The notes beneath the pieces are model-generated. The model saw nothing but the letters and a program-made list of their open reading frames with translations, did not search any database and had not been told where the DNA came from. 35,898 nt of DNA from Candidatus Blautia stercorigallinarum (GTDB lineage: Bacteria > Bacillota > Clostridia > Lachnospirales > Lachnospiraceae). Positions 16,971 to 25,759 of the stretch are shown here, one piece after another; within the stretch, counting starts at the first letter, position 1, and every line of letters starts with the position of its first letter. The stretch spans positions 1 to 35,898 of the forward strand of contig DXIQ01000023.1 in the NCBI GenBank assembly GCA_019112785.1. The letters run 5' to 3'. The position numbers were made by a program, and so were the translations under genes.

Positions 16971-17112
16971 GACTGCCGCAGGAAAGTGCTTCCGGAATCT
17001 TGCTGCATTTTCTTGCTCAGTCTGCGCAGCTTTGAGCCTGTAGTCTCAAAGCTGTGCTCGACAAATTCGCAGAAAATGCAGCAAGATTCCCTGGATGTAC
17101 CTGAGCGGCAGT
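16971..17112 (+). repeat. Long imperfect palindrome, copy 2 of the 73-nt core element
   Basis: It lies between the T-box terminator and tyrS. The outer arms ACTGCCGC (16972-16979) and GCGGCAGT (17105-17112) surround an 18-bp perfect stem (16994-17011 with 17073-17090) and the shared top stem (17027-17036 with 17045-17054). The core 17006-17078 matches 4570-4642 at 67 of 73 positions. The lower stem sequences differ from copy 1 but remain paired. No coding capacity is evident. A weak promoter-like TATACT (17198-17203) lies downstream, before tyrS. Confidence 0.8.
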
Positions 17113-17238
17113 TCGAATGATAAAAACTGTTAGCTGAGTTTTGTGAAAGCCATAGGTGTCCTTCTAAGATACAAAACTTTGTGGCAGTTGTTATTTGTAT
17201 ACTGTCAAAGGCAAGTAAAAAGAAAAGGAGAATTTAAA

Positions 17239-18462
17239 ATGGGAATTTATGAGGAATTGCAGGCCAGGGGGCTGATCGCCCAGGTGACGGATGAGGAGGA
17301 GATCCGGGAATTGGTCAATAACGGGAAGGCTACTTTTTATATCGGGTTTGACCCGACGGCGGACAGCCTTCATGTAGGGCATTTTATGGCTCTGTGTCTG
17401 ATGAAGCGTCTTCAGATGGCTGGAAATAAGCCTATCGCTCTGATCGGTGGAGGTACCGGTTATATCGGGGATCCTTCCGGCAGATCGGATATGCGTTCCA
17501 TGATGACCGCGGAGACGATCCAGCATAACTGTGACTGCTTTAAGAAGCAGATGGAGAGATTTATTGATTTCTCCGATGGAAAAGCCCTTATGGTAAATAA
17601 TGCGGAGTGGCTGTTAGATCTGAATTATATTGACTTTTTAAGAGAGGTAGGACCTCATTTCTCTGTAAACCGTATGCTTACTGCAGAGTGCTATAAGCAG
17701 CGTATGGAAAAAGGCCTGAGCTTCCTGGAGTTTAACTACATGATCATGCAGAGCTACGATTTCTACATGCTGTACCAGAAATACGGCTGCAACATGCAGT
17801 TCGGCGGAGACGACCAGTGGAGTAATATGCTGGGAGGTACAGAGCTGATCCGGAGAAAGCTGGGCAAAAACGCCTGTGCCATGACTATCACCCTTCTTCT
17901 GAATTCTGAAGGCAAAAAGATGGGCAAGACTCAGTCCGGCGCCGTATGGCTGGATCCGAATAAGACTTCACCCTTTGACTTCTACCAGTACTGGAGAAAT
18001 GTGGCAGACGCCGATGTACTGAAATGTATCCGTATGCTCACCTTCCTTCCTCTGGAACAGATTGATGAGATGGATAAATGGGAAGGCAGCCAGTTAAATA
18101 AGGCAAAAGAGATCCTGGCCTATGAACTTACAGAGCTGGTACATGGAACAGAAGAAGCCCAGAAGGCCCAGGAAGCGGCCAAGGCTCTGTTTACCAGCGG
18201 AAACGCTGCAAATATGCCGTCTGCCCAGATCGAAGAGTCTGAGCTTACAGATGGAAACATCGACCTGATCTCTCTTCTTCACAAAAGCGGCCTGGCAGGA
18301 TCCCGTTCAGAGGCAAGAAGAGCCATTGAACAGGGGGGCGTAGCCATTGATGGAGAAAAGATCACAGATATCAAACATCTGGTTCCGGGAGAAAAACTCC
18401 AGGGAGAGGGTATTGTCCTGAAAAAAGGAAAGAAAAACTTCCGGAAGATCACATTGAAATAA
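17239..18462 (+). CDS. tyrS: Tyrosyl-tRNA synthetase
   Basis: Class I aminoacyl-tRNA synthetase charging tRNA-Tyr in the cytoplasm. The HIGH motif is H45-V-G-H48, and the KMSKS loop reads K227-M-G-K-T231. The C-terminal S4 RNA-binding domain is at about residues 343-405. The 407-residue length is normal. The ATG at 17239 follows AAAAGGAG (17223-17230) and starts MGIYEEL; an earlier in-frame reading from 17143 would put an unrelated 32 residues ahead of it and is rejected. Expression is controlled by the T-box, although the palindromic element sits between the control hairpin and the gene. Confidence 0.97.
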   Translation: MGIYEELQARGLIAQVTDEEEIRELVNNGKATFYIGFDPTADSLHVGHFMALCLMKRLQMAGNKPIALIGGGTGYIGDPSGRSDMRSMMTAETIQHNCDCFKKQMERFIDFSDGKALMVNNAEWLLDLNYIDFLREVGPHFSVNRMLTAECYKQRMEKGLSFLEFNYMIMQSYDFYMLYQKYGCNMQFGGDDQWSNMLGGTELIRRKLGKNACAMTITLLLNSEGKKMGKTQSGAVWLDPNKTSPFDFYQYWRNVADADVLKCIRMLTFLPLEQIDEMDKWEGSQLNKAKEILAYELTELVHGTEEAQKAQEAAKALFTSGNAANMPSAQIEESELTDGNIDLISLLHKSGLAGSRSEARRAIEQGGVAIDGEKITDIKHLVPGEKLQGEGIVLKKGKKNFRKITLK

Positions 18463-18488
18463 TAAGATCTGCCTGAGAAAAAGCAGGG

Positions 18489-18540
18489 AGCTGCCACATT
18501 GATCAGATTGAGGAATATTTAAATGTGGCAGCTTCTTTTT
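18489..18540 (+). terminator. Rho-independent terminator of tyrS
   Basis: AGCTGCCACATT (18489-18500) pairs perfectly with AATGTGGCAGCT (18522-18533), followed by TCTTTTT. The loop is 21 bases. Confidence 0.85.
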
Positions 18541-18894
18541 GCAGGAAGGCGCGGGAAAATTTTGGCAAATCTGCCAGTTGTTTCTCAGATCTGATTGTAG
18601 TAGACTGAGAGTCAGAGAGGCTGACAAAAAACAAGTCTGTATCTGCATTTCATTTTTCGGCCGGAAAATACAGGATTTCTGATCTTTCATCATTTCACAG
18701 GTCTTTTTGCTTATCTATACTCTTTTAGAAGAGATCTTTCAGATTCTGAAATATTCCAAGAAAAATTCATTTATCAGCCCGATACTAGTGTACGGTATCA
18801 CTCACATTTTCCATAATGACGAAAGTGAATAATACAGTACTCAAAAGTATTCTTTAACCTTCCGAAATGCACTGCGGACGGAAAAGAGGTTTTT
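18541..18894 (+). promoter_or_regulatory. Non-coding gap with small dyads upstream of an orphan gene
   Basis: No gene is seen in these roughly 350 AT-rich bases. A possible promoter is TTTCAC (18693-18698)-17-TATACT (18716-18721). Downstream are several small dyads: GATAC/GTATC (18781-18785 with 18795-18799), TCAC-TTTTC/GAAA-GTGA (about 18801-18828) and AATAC/GTATT (about 18832-18853). They could be operators or RNA hairpins in the leader of the orphan gene. I do not recognise a known riboswitch. Confidence 0.35.
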
Positions 18895-19584
18895 ATGTTA
18901 AAAAAAGGTATTTTGTTTCAGGGACTGCAGGGAATGAAAGGAGGCGGTCATCAGGATATTACCTATCTTTTTCTGTATGGTCTTTCCAGAAACATACTCT
19001 GCCGGGCAAAAATCCGGGATATGAAAAGAGAATGGAGGGAATACCTGCTGGAAAAAGCCGACAGAAGCACTTATCAGAGCGCGGCTTTCTGGAAAATGCT
19101 GAAGAAAGAAGAAAAAAAGTGTGCCAGGATTGTCCTTGGACTGGTGGAGGATCTGCGAAACTGTAATGACGGAAGGGCAGAAAAAGCATGGGTCTGTCTC
19201 CGGTATCTGGTCCGTTCCGGCTACCGTGCTGAGGAAGGATATCTGAGAGAGAAAAAAGAAATTTCCTTTTCCGGTCTCTGGAAATTGACTGGCGAAGGAA
19301 CGGGGGATCTCCTTTTAAGGAGCAGCCGGATGTGTATGTGCCTGATCATGGCAGAGGAAGATCACAGAGAGATAAGAACAGACAGGGAGTTCTTTCTTTT
19401 TGAAGACAGTATAAAAAAGACTGAAGATTTGTGGAACAATGAAAAGAAAACGGAACGCAGCGAATCCTCCGGAGAGAGAAAGAAAGAACTTCTGTATATA
19501 TTTATGCCTTTTAATTTCTGGATGAATAAGGTATCGGCAGTGGGGGCAGGAATTGAAAGAAAAGAAAGAAAAGTCTTGACATGA
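18895..19584 (+). CDS. Orphan protein of unknown function
   Basis: A 229-residue predicted protein that I cannot place in a family. The start ATG 18895 has AAGAGG (18883-18888) upstream. The protein is basic and rich in Lys, Arg and Glu, with an aromatic patch at about residues 24-36 (TYLFLYGLSRNIL), a charged helical middle (about 41-90), an acidic-to-basic linker (about 180-200) and a hydrophobic YIFMPFNFWM stretch near 200-209. No signal peptide or clear membrane segment. It sits between the tyrS terminator and the trp promoter, which starts inside its last codons. It could be a lineage-specific gene; a spurious ORF is less likely given the length and ribosome site. Confidence 0.6.
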   Translation: MLKKGILFQGLQGMKGGGHQDITYLFLYGLSRNILCRAKIRDMKREWREYLLEKADRSTYQSAAFWKMLKKEEKKCARIVLGLVEDLRNCNDGRAEKAWVCLRYLVRSGYRAEEGYLREKKEISFSGLWKLTGEGTGDLLLRSSRMCMCLIMAEEDHREIRTDREFFLFEDSIKKTEDLWNNEKKTERSESSGERKKELLYIFMPFNFWMNKVSAVGAGIERKERKVLT

Positions 19585-19603
19585 AAAAAATATATGTTAT
19601 AAT
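19576..19603 (+). promoter_or_regulatory. Promoter of the trp operon
   Basis: Perfect TTGACA (19576-19581), a 16-base spacer and perfect TATAAT (19598-19603). It overlaps the stop codon of the orphan gene and precedes the Trp T-box. Confidence 0.85.
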
Positions 19604-19611
19604 TTTACAAA

Positions 19612-19942
19612 ATTATTACTTTAAACCATTGAACAAGAGTAGTAGGTAAAAATATTTGTTCACAGAGAGTTCCGGGCGGTGAGATCGGAACAGCAAGAGT
19701 TTTTATTGAATGGACTTGTGAGGGCAGCTCGAAACTTCGGAAGAAAGAGTAGACGCTGACGGGTGTACCGATCCGTTATCAGCAGGGAGTGTATGTCAGT
19801 ACATGTAAAGAGTGGTCAGAAGTTTTTTTGATTCTTTCACAGATAGAACAAAAAACGACTGGCAATTTGGGTGGTACCGCAGGAGATGATTCCCCTGTCC
19901 CAATGGAAGCAGTGACGCTTCCGTTGGGACAGGGGTTTTTTT
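19612..19942 (+). promoter_or_regulatory. T-box leader, tRNA-Trp responsive
   Basis: The T-box sequence AATTTGGGTGGTACCGC (19865-19880) is near consensus. The specifier is probably TGG at 19711-19713 (context GAA-TGG-A). The terminator stem is 19892-19910 with 19917-19935 (19 positions, one mismatch), followed by seven T (19936-19942). Uncharged tRNA-Trp would switch on the downstream trp genes. No TRAP-type GAG/TAG repeats or leader-peptide Trp codon run are seen, so the T-box appears to be the main control. Confidence 0.95.
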
Positions 19943-19944
19943 AT

Positions 19945-20040
19945 TCCCGCGAGCAACGAGCCAAGCGGACATGCTGGCATGTCCATTTGGCGACTGCCGC
20001 GAGGGTCAAAGACCCCGATGCTTGCACCGGGGTCTTTGAC
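19945..20040 (+). repeat. Two-hairpin GC-rich element between T-box and trpE
   Basis: Two strong hairpins lie side by side. Hairpin 1 is GCCAA (19960-19964) + GGACATGC (19967-19974) with GCATGTCC (19977-19984) + TTGGC (19987-19991). Hairpin 2 is GTCAAAGACCCCG (20005-20017) with CGGGGTCTTTGAC (20028-20040), 13 bp perfect, without a T run. CCGCGAG occurs both before hairpin 1 and between the two. It is more GC-rich than its surroundings, suggesting an inserted repeat or a second leader structure. Function unknown. Confidence 0.7.
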
Positions 20041-20118
20041 TATCTGAGATGTGATAAATAACTCCTAAAGAAAATCCTTTACCGACATACGAAGACATCA
20101 ATTTAAGGAGGAATGTAA

Positions 20119-21573
20119 ATGCTGAAACCTGATTATGCAACAGCTGAGAAACTGGCAAAAAACTATTCTGTGATTCCTGTATGCCGGGAAATCTTAGGAG
20201 ACAGTACCACGCCTATTGCAGTACTGAAAAGGCTGGCGGCAAAAAGCAGCCGGTATTTTCTTCTGGAGAGTGTAGAAGGAGGAGAAAAGTGGGGAAGATA
20301 TTCCTTTCTGGGCTGTGATCCGAAGCTGAGGATCTTCTGCCAGAACGGAAAGGTAAGGATCCAGGGAGAGGAAGGAGAGTACGAAACAACGGAGAAACCC
20401 CTGGAAGCAGTGAGAAAGCTGATGAAAAAGTACAAGGCCCCGGTGCTTCCTGATTATCCACCTTTTACCGGAGGACTGGTGGGATACTTTTCTTATTCTG
20501 TTATCGGTCTGGCGGAACCGGTCCTCCATATAAAGAATGAAAAGTTTCCGGATTTTGACCTGTTTCTTTTTGATAAGGTCATTGCCTATGATCATCTGAA
20601 GCAGCGGCTGCTTTTTCTGGTGAATATAAAGACCGATGACCTGGAAGAAAACTACCGGAGAGCAGATCAGGAAATCTGCAGGCTCCGAAAACTTCTGGAA
20701 GAGGCTGAGGACAAACAGGAAGATCAGAGAGAGAAAATGGATTTCCAGTGTACTACCGGAAGAGAAGAATATTATGAGATGGTAGAAAAGACCAAACAAC
20801 ACATACGGAGAGGAGATATTTTTCAGGCAGTGATCTCCAGGCAGTTTCAAAGTCCCATGAAAGGAAGCCTTCTGAATCCGTACAGGCTTCTGCGGACATC
20901 GAATCCTTCTCCCTATATGGTGTATTTTCACACAGAGGCGCTGGAACTGATGAGTACTTCACCGGAGACTCTGGTAAAGCTTCACAACGGCAAGGTAACT
21001 ACTTTTCCTGTGGCAGGGAGCAGACCCAGAGGAAAGAACGAAGAAGAGGACAGAAAACTGGAAAAAGAACTTCTCCAGGATGAAAAAGAACTGTCCGAGC
21101 ATAACATGCTGGTGGATCTGGGGAGAAATGACCTGGGAAAGATCTGCAGATTCGGAAGTGTGAAAGTAACAGAATATATGGCAGTCCACAAATATTCAAA
21201 GATCATGCATATCTGCTCCCAGGTGGAAGGGATGATTCGGGAAGACAAAGATGCATTAGACGCTATTGAAGCGGTCCTTCCTGCAGGGACCTTGTCGGGA
21301 GCCCCTAAGATCCGGGCCTGTCAGATCATAGAAGAGCTGGAGAAAGAGGAACGGGGGATCTACGGAGGAGCCCTGGGATATCTGGATTTTACAGGAAATA
21401 TGGATACCTGCATCGCTATACGCATGGCGGTAAAAAAAGACCAGAAGGTTTACGTCCAGGCAGGAGGCGGTATTGTGGCAGACAGCGTTCCGGAAAAAGA
21501 ATACGAAGAATCCGCCAATAAAGCGGCAGCTGTGATCCAGGCGATCATTCAGGCAGAGGAGGAAGGAATATGA
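20119..21573 (+). CDS. trpE: Anthranilate synthase component I
   Basis: Uses chorismate and ammonia (from TrpG) to make anthranilate, first step of tryptophan synthesis. The 484-residue protein has the N-terminal regulatory region with LLESVEGGEKWGRYSF (about 50-65), where tryptophan feedback inhibition normally acts. The chorismate-binding domain includes GDIFQAVISRQF (about 232-243), the PAGTLSGAPK motif at 388-397 and a terminal GGGIVADSVPEKEY. The gene has AAGGAGG (about 20104-20110) and ATG 20119. Its stop overlaps the next start (ATGA), coupling synthesis of the two anthranilate synthase components. Confidence 0.97.
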   Translation: MLKPDYATAEKLAKNYSVIPVCREILGDSTTPIAVLKRLAAKSSRYFLLESVEGGEKWGRYSFLGCDPKLRIFCQNGKVRIQGEEGEYETTEKPLEAVRKLMKKYKAPVLPDYPPFTGGLVGYFSYSVIGLAEPVLHIKNEKFPDFDLFLFDKVIAYDHLKQRLLFLVNIKTDDLEENYRRADQEICRLRKLLEEAEDKQEDQREKMDFQCTTGREEYYEMVEKTKQHIRRGDIFQAVISRQFQSPMKGSLLNPYRLLRTSNPSPYMVYFHTEALELMSTSPETLVKLHNGKVTTFPVAGSRPRGKNEEEDRKLEKELLQDEKELSEHNMLVDLGRNDLGKICRFGSVKVTEYMAVHKYSKIMHICSQVEGMIREDKDALDAIEAVLPAGTLSGAPKIRACQIIEELEKEERGIYGGALGYLDFTGNMDTCIAIRMAVKKDQKVYVQAGGGIVADSVPEKEYEESANKAAAVIQAIIQAEEEGI

Positions 21574-23174
21574 TTTTAGTAATTGACAATTACGACAGCT
21601 TTACTTACAACCTGGTCCAGTATCTGGGGACCATCCGGCCGGACATCCAGGTGGTCAGAAACGATCAGGTGACTCTGGAAGAAATCGAAAAATGGGATCC
21701 TTCCCATATCCTTCTTTCTCCGGGACCGGGGTATCCCGATGAAGCAGGAATATGTATAGATGTAGTGAGAAAATTTCAGGGAAAGATCCCTATACTGGGA
21801 GTCTGTCTGGGACATCAGGCTATATGTCAGGCCTATGGGGCAGTGATCGCTCCGGCAAAAGAACTGATGCACGGAAAGAAAAGTCTGGTGACACTTAGCT
21901 CGGATAGTTCCCTGTTTGTGGGACTGGGCAGTACCATAGAAGCAGCCAGGTATCATTCTCTGGCAGTGAAGAGAGATACCCTTCCGGACTGCCTGAAGAT
22001 CACAGCTCAGACAGAAGACGGCGAGGTTATGGCGGTAGAGCATAAAGAATATCCGGTATATGGGCTTCAGTTTCATCCGGAGTCGGTGCTGACGCCAAAA
22101 GGAATAAAGATACTGGAAAATTTTATAAAAATTGAAAGAAAGGAAAGAAAAGTTATGATAAAAGAAGCAATCCACACATTAATGGAAGGAAAAGACCTGT
22201 CTTATGAGATGGCGAAAGGAGTTATGGAGGAGATGATGGACGGAACCGCCACTCAGGCCCAGATGGGAGCCTTTCTGGCAGCTCTTAGGATGCAGGGGGA
22301 GACCATTGAAGAGATCACGGCTTTCGCTCAGGTTATGCGGGATAAAGGGATCAAGATACAGCCTCAGAGAGAAGTCATCGATATTGTGGGGACAGGAGGA
22401 GACGAAGCCGGAACCTTTAACATCTCGACCACATCTGCCTTTGTAGTGGCGGCAGGAGGGATACCTGTGGCAAAGCATGGAAACCGGAGTGTTTCCAGTA
22501 AAAGCGGAGCCGCGGACGTGCTGGAAAAGCTGGGAGCCAATGTTTCCCTGGATCCGGAACAGAACGAAACCATTTTGAACCGTACAGGCATGTGTTTCCT
22601 TTTTGCACCGGTTTATCATTCTTCTATGAAGTATGCGGCCCCGGTAAGACAGCAGATGGGAGTGCGGACAGTCTTTAACATTCTGGGGCCTCTTTCCAAT
22701 CCGGCGGCAGCTACCATGCAGCTTTTAGGAGTCTATGACAAAAAGCTGGTAGAGCCTCTGGCAAAAGTCCTGGGAAATCTGGGGGTGACCAGAGGAGTAG
22801 CTGTATGCGGAGCGGACGGTCTGGATGAGATTACCCTTACCGGAGAGACTCTGGTGTGCGAGATCCGGTTTGGAGAAGTAAAAAGCTATACTATTTCTCC
22901 GGAACAGTTTGGTATGAAGCGGTGTGATCTTTCCTGCCTGGTAGGAGGAGATCCTCAGGAAAACGCCAGGATCACCAGAGATATCCTGGAAGGAAGAGAA
23001 CGGGGACCAAAGCGGGATGTGGTGCTTTTAAACGCCGGTATGAGCCTGTATCTTGGCATTGACGGCATTACTCTGGAAGAAGGAGTAAAGATGGCGGGAG
23101 AGCTCATCGACAGCGGAAAAGCCGCAGCGAAGCTGGAAGAGTTTATCAAAGCTACGAAAGAATATGAGGTATAG
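21570..23174 (+). CDS. trpGD: Fused anthranilate synthase glutamine amidotransferase / anthranilate phosphoribosyltransferase
   Basis: A 534-residue bifunctional protein. Residues 1-190 are a class I glutamine amidotransferase (TrpG) with catalytic C79 in GVCLGHQ and H169-x-E171. Residues 196-534 are TrpD, with the PRPP-binding G274-T-G-G-D278 and the KHGNRSVSSKSG segment. The join is only IERKERKV, and M196 begins the sequence expected for a free TrpD (MIKEAIHTLMEGKDLS). The linker DNA is purine-rich (GAAAGGAAAG just before ATG 22155) and looks like a ribosome site, so free TrpD might also be made. Fused trpGD is known from other bacteria, including E. coli. Confidence 0.95.
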   Translation: MILVIDNYDSFTYNLVQYLGTIRPDIQVVRNDQVTLEEIEKWDPSHILLSPGPGYPDEAGICIDVVRKFQGKIPILGVCLGHQAICQAYGAVIAPAKELMHGKKSLVTLSSDSSLFVGLGSTIEAARYHSLAVKRDTLPDCLKITAQTEDGEVMAVEHKEYPVYGLQFHPESVLTPKGIKILENFIKIERKERKVMIKEAIHTLMEGKDLSYEMAKGVMEEMMDGTATQAQMGAFLAALRMQGETIEEITAFAQVMRDKGIKIQPQREVIDIVGTGGDEAGTFNISTTSAFVVAAGGIPVAKHGNRSVSSKSGAADVLEKLGANVSLDPEQNETILNRTGMCFLFAPVYHSSMKYAAPVRQQMGVRTVFNILGPLSNPAAATMQLLGVYDKKLVEPLAKVLGNLGVTRGVAVCGADGLDEITLTGETLVCEIRFGEVKSYTISPEQFGMKRCDLSCLVGGDPQENARITRDILEGRERGPKRDVVLLNAGMSLYLGIDGITLEEGVKMAGELIDSGKAAAKLEEFIKATKEYEV

Positions 23175-23177
23175 AAG

Positions 23178-23975
23178 ATGATATTAGAAAAAATTGCGGC
23201 TTCCACCAGGAAACGGGTGGAAGTGAGAAAAAAGGAAGTTCCCTTTGAGAAGATAAAAGCCCAGGCAGAAGCTATGGAGAAAAATACCGGTTATCCCTTT
23301 TACCGGGCTTTGGCCCAGGAAGATATGTCCTTTATCTGCGAGGTAAAGAAGGCTTCTCCCTCCAAAGGGATCATTGCAGAAAAATTCCCTTACCTGGAAA
23401 TTGCCAGAGAATATGAAGAGGCAGGAGCTTCTGCAATCTCCTGTCTCACAGAGCCGGAATTTTTCCTGGGCAAGGATCAGTATCTGAAAGAAATTGCAGG
23501 AGAAGTTTCCATTCCGGTGCTGAGAAAAGATTTTGTGGTGGATTCTTATCAGATTTACGAGGCTAAGACCCTTGGAGCCTCTGCAGTGCTGCTGATCTGT
23601 ACCCTGTTAGGGGAAGAGAACCTGAAAGAGTATCTGAAGATCACCAGAGCCCTGGGTATGACGGCGCTGACAGAAGCTCATGATGAAGAAGAGATCCGTC
23701 AGGCTCTCAGGGCGGGAGCTGATGTGATCGGGGTAAACAACCGGAATCTGAAAAATTTTACAGTAGATGTGGAAAACAGTTTGCGGCTGCGAAGATATAT
23801 ACCGGAAGGAATTCTTTTTGTGGCAGAAAGCGGTATTCACAGCCCTGAGGATATTTCCAGGATGAGAGAAGCCGGTGTGGACGCTGTGCTCATCGGAGAA
23901 GCTCTTATGAAAAGCGAGAACAAAAAGGAGATGCTGAACTGGCTGAAGAAAGGAGATACCAGTGACCAAGGTTAA
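23178..23975 (+). CDS. trpC: Indole-3-glycerol phosphate synthase
   Basis: TIM-barrel enzyme closing the indole ring: CdRP to indole-3-glycerol phosphate, CO2 and water. The 265-residue protein contains the conserved FICEVKKASPSKG near residues 53-65 (catalytic Lys), VLRKDFVVDSYQIYEA (about 114-129), the GVNNRNLKNF segment (about 189-198) and VAESGIH (about 215-221). Start ATG 23178 is 3 bases after the trpGD stop. The end overlaps trpF by 14 bases. Confidence 0.96.
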   Translation: MILEKIAASTRKRVEVRKKEVPFEKIKAQAEAMEKNTGYPFYRALAQEDMSFICEVKKASPSKGIIAEKFPYLEIAREYEEAGASAISCLTEPEFFLGKDQYLKEIAGEVSIPVLRKDFVVDSYQIYEAKTLGASAVLLICTLLGEENLKEYLKITRALGMTALTEAHDEEEIRQALRAGADVIGVNNRNLKNFTVDVENSLRLRRYIPEGILFVAESGIHSPEDISRMREAGVDAVLIGEALMKSENKKEMLNWLKKGDTSDQG

Positions 23976-24570
23976 GATCTGCGGACTAAAGACAATAAAA
24001 GATATACAGGCCGTAAACCGCTGGAAACCGGACTTTGCAGGATTTGTTTTTGCACCGGGAAAACGGCAGATCACTCCTGGTCATGCCGCAGAGCTTCGCA
24101 GGGCTCTTGATCCCGGGATACAGGCAGTGGGGGTTTTTGTAAATGCTCCTGTCGAAGAGGCTGCCGCTCTGTCAAATACTGGCGTGATCCAGCTTATCCA
24201 GCTTCATGGAGATGAGGACGCCGCTTATATGGAGGAACTCAGGAAACGGACAGATAAGCCTCTGATCAAAGCAGTGACGGCCAGAAGCCAGGAAGAGATC
24301 CTGAAAGCTGAAAAACTTCCCTGTGAGTATCTCCTTCTGGATGCTTACCAAAAAGGCAGCCCGGGAGGAAACGGAGAGACTTTTGACTGGAACATCATCC
24401 CTCCCCTGAAAAAAAACTGGTTCCTGGCAGGAGGCCTTTCTCCGGAAAATGTGGAGCAGGCCATAAAAATCTGCCGGCCCTTTGGAGTGGACGTCAGCAG
24501 CGGAGTAGAGATACAGGGGAAAAAATCAGAACAACGGATCAGAGAATTTATAGAAAAAGTGAGAGGATAA
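23962..24570 (+). CDS. trpF: Phosphoribosylanthranilate isomerase
   Basis: Catalyses the Amadori rearrangement of PRA to CdRP. The 202-residue TIM barrel begins with GTG (23962) and [10 protein letters not shown], where Cys7 is the usual general base. Other family marks are [20 protein letters not shown]-like [12 protein letters not shown], and [10 protein letters not shown] followed by GVDVSSGVE near the C-terminus. AAAGGAG (about 23949-23955) lies upstream inside trpC. It is translationally coupled to trpC. Confidence 0.95.
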   Translation: MTKVKICGLKTIKDIQAVNRWKPDFAGFVFAPGKRQITPGHAAELRRALDPGIQAVGVFVNAPVEEAAALSNTGVIQLIQLHGDEDAAYMEELRKRTDKPLIKAVTARSQEEILKAEKLPCEYLLLDAYQKGSPGGNGETFDWNIIPPLKKNWFLAGGLSPENVEQAIKICRPFGVDVSSGVEIQGKKSEQRIREFIEKVRG

Positions 24571-24574
24571 GAAT

Positions 24575-25759
24575 ATGGGAAAAGGAAGATATGGAATTTT
24601 TGGAGGACAGTATATACCGGAAACCCTGATGAACGCAGTAGAGGAGCTGGAGGAGGCCTATGCCAGATACAGCCAGGATCCGGAATTTCAGGAAGAACTG
24701 GAGGACCTGCTGAAAAATTATGCAGGAAGGCCTTCTATGTTGTACTATGCAGAGAAAATGACCAAGGATCTTAAAGGGGCGAAGATTTATCTGAAACGAG
24801 AAGATCTCAACCATACCGGTTCTCATAAGATCAACAATGTACTGGGCCAGGCACTGCTGGCAAAGAAAATGGGCAAGACCAGGATCATTGCGGAGACAGG
24901 CGCCGGCCAGCATGGAGTGGCGGCGGCTACAGCGGCAGCGCTTATGGATATGGAATGTGATATTTACATGGGTAAAGAAGATATGGACAGACAGGCCTTA
25001 AATGTTTACCGCATGGAGCTGCTGGGGGCAAAGGTCCATGGAGTTTCCAGCGGAACAGGAACCTTAAAGGACGCGGTGAATGAAACTATGCGGGAATGGA
25101 CCAGGAGAATGGAGGACACCCTTTATGTTTTAGGATCTGTTATGGGTCCTCATCCTTTTCCCATGATGGTCCGGGATTTCCAGAAGGTGATCGGAAAAGA
25201 GATACGGGAACAGCTTATGGAGAAGGAAGGGCGCCTTCCTGACGCGGTGATCGCCTGTGTGGGAGGGGGCAGCAACGCTATGGGAGCTTTTTATGAATTT
25301 ATTCCCGATGAGCAGGTCCGCCTGATCGGCTGCGAGGCGGGAGGTCTGGGCATTGATACGGAGAAACATGCTGCCACCTTAAGCCGCGGGACCACAGGAA
25401 TCTTTCATGGGATGAAATCGGTTTTCTGCCAGGATGAATACGGTCAGATCGCTCCGGTATATTCTATATCTGCCGGTCTGGATTATCCCGGTATCGGTCC
25501 GGAACACGCCCATCTGGCAGAGATCGGTAGAGCTGAGTATGTGCCTATAACTGACCGGGAAGCTGTGGAGGCTTTCGAGTATCTGTCCAGGATAGAAGGG
25601 ATCATACCTGCCATAGAAAGCGCCCATGCAGTGGCTTATGCCAGAAAGCTGGCGCCTAAGATGGAGAAAGACCAGATCATAGTAGTAAACCTCTCAGGAA
25701 GAGGAGACAAGGATGTAGCGGTAATCGCAAGATACAGAGGAGTGGAGATTTATGAGTAA
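24575..25759 (+). CDS. trpB: Tryptophan synthase beta subunit
   Basis: PLP enzyme condensing indole with serine to give tryptophan; partner of TrpA. It has 394 residues, with the PLP lysine K85 in HTGSHKINN, the [11 protein letters not shown] loop (about 109-119) and the phosphate-binding GGGSNAMG (about 229-236). The N-terminus ([16 protein letters not shown]) is that of the classical TrpB1 type that works in the alpha-beta complex. ATG 24575 follows trpF by 4 bases; the end overlaps trpA by 8 bases. Confidence 0.97.
   Translation: MGKGRYGIFGGQYIPETLMNAVEELEEAYARYSQDPEFQEELEDLLKNYAGRPSMLYYAEKMTKDLKGAKIYLKREDLNHTGSHKINNVLGQALLAKKMGKTRIIAETGAGQHGVAAATAAALMDMECDIYMGKEDMDRQALNVYRMELLGAKVHGVSSGTGTLKDAVNETMREWTRRMEDTLYVLGSVMGPHPFPMMVRDFQKVIGKEIREQLMEKEGRLPDAVIACVGGGSNAMGAFYEFIPDEQVRLIGCEAGGLGIDTEKHAATLSRGTTGIFHGMKSVFCQDEYGQIAPVYSISAGLDYPGIGPEHAHLAEIGRAEYVPITDREAVEAFEYLSRIEGIIPAIESAHAVAYARKLAPKMEKDQIIVVNLSGRGDKDVAVIARYRGVEIYE

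Noticed and set aside
16811..17120. Small open frames within the Tyr T-box and palindrome
   Set aside because: They lie in structured RNA leader sequence and lack ribosome sites or conserved features.
17143..17238. Extended tyrS reading from 17143
   Set aside because: The added residues are unlike TyrS, and a strong ribosome site precedes ATG 17239.
19789..20061. 90-codon open frame across the Trp T-box terminator, possible leader peptide
   Set aside because: It spans the T-box motif, terminator and hairpins; no run of Trp codons and no ribosome site that would make it an attenuator peptide.
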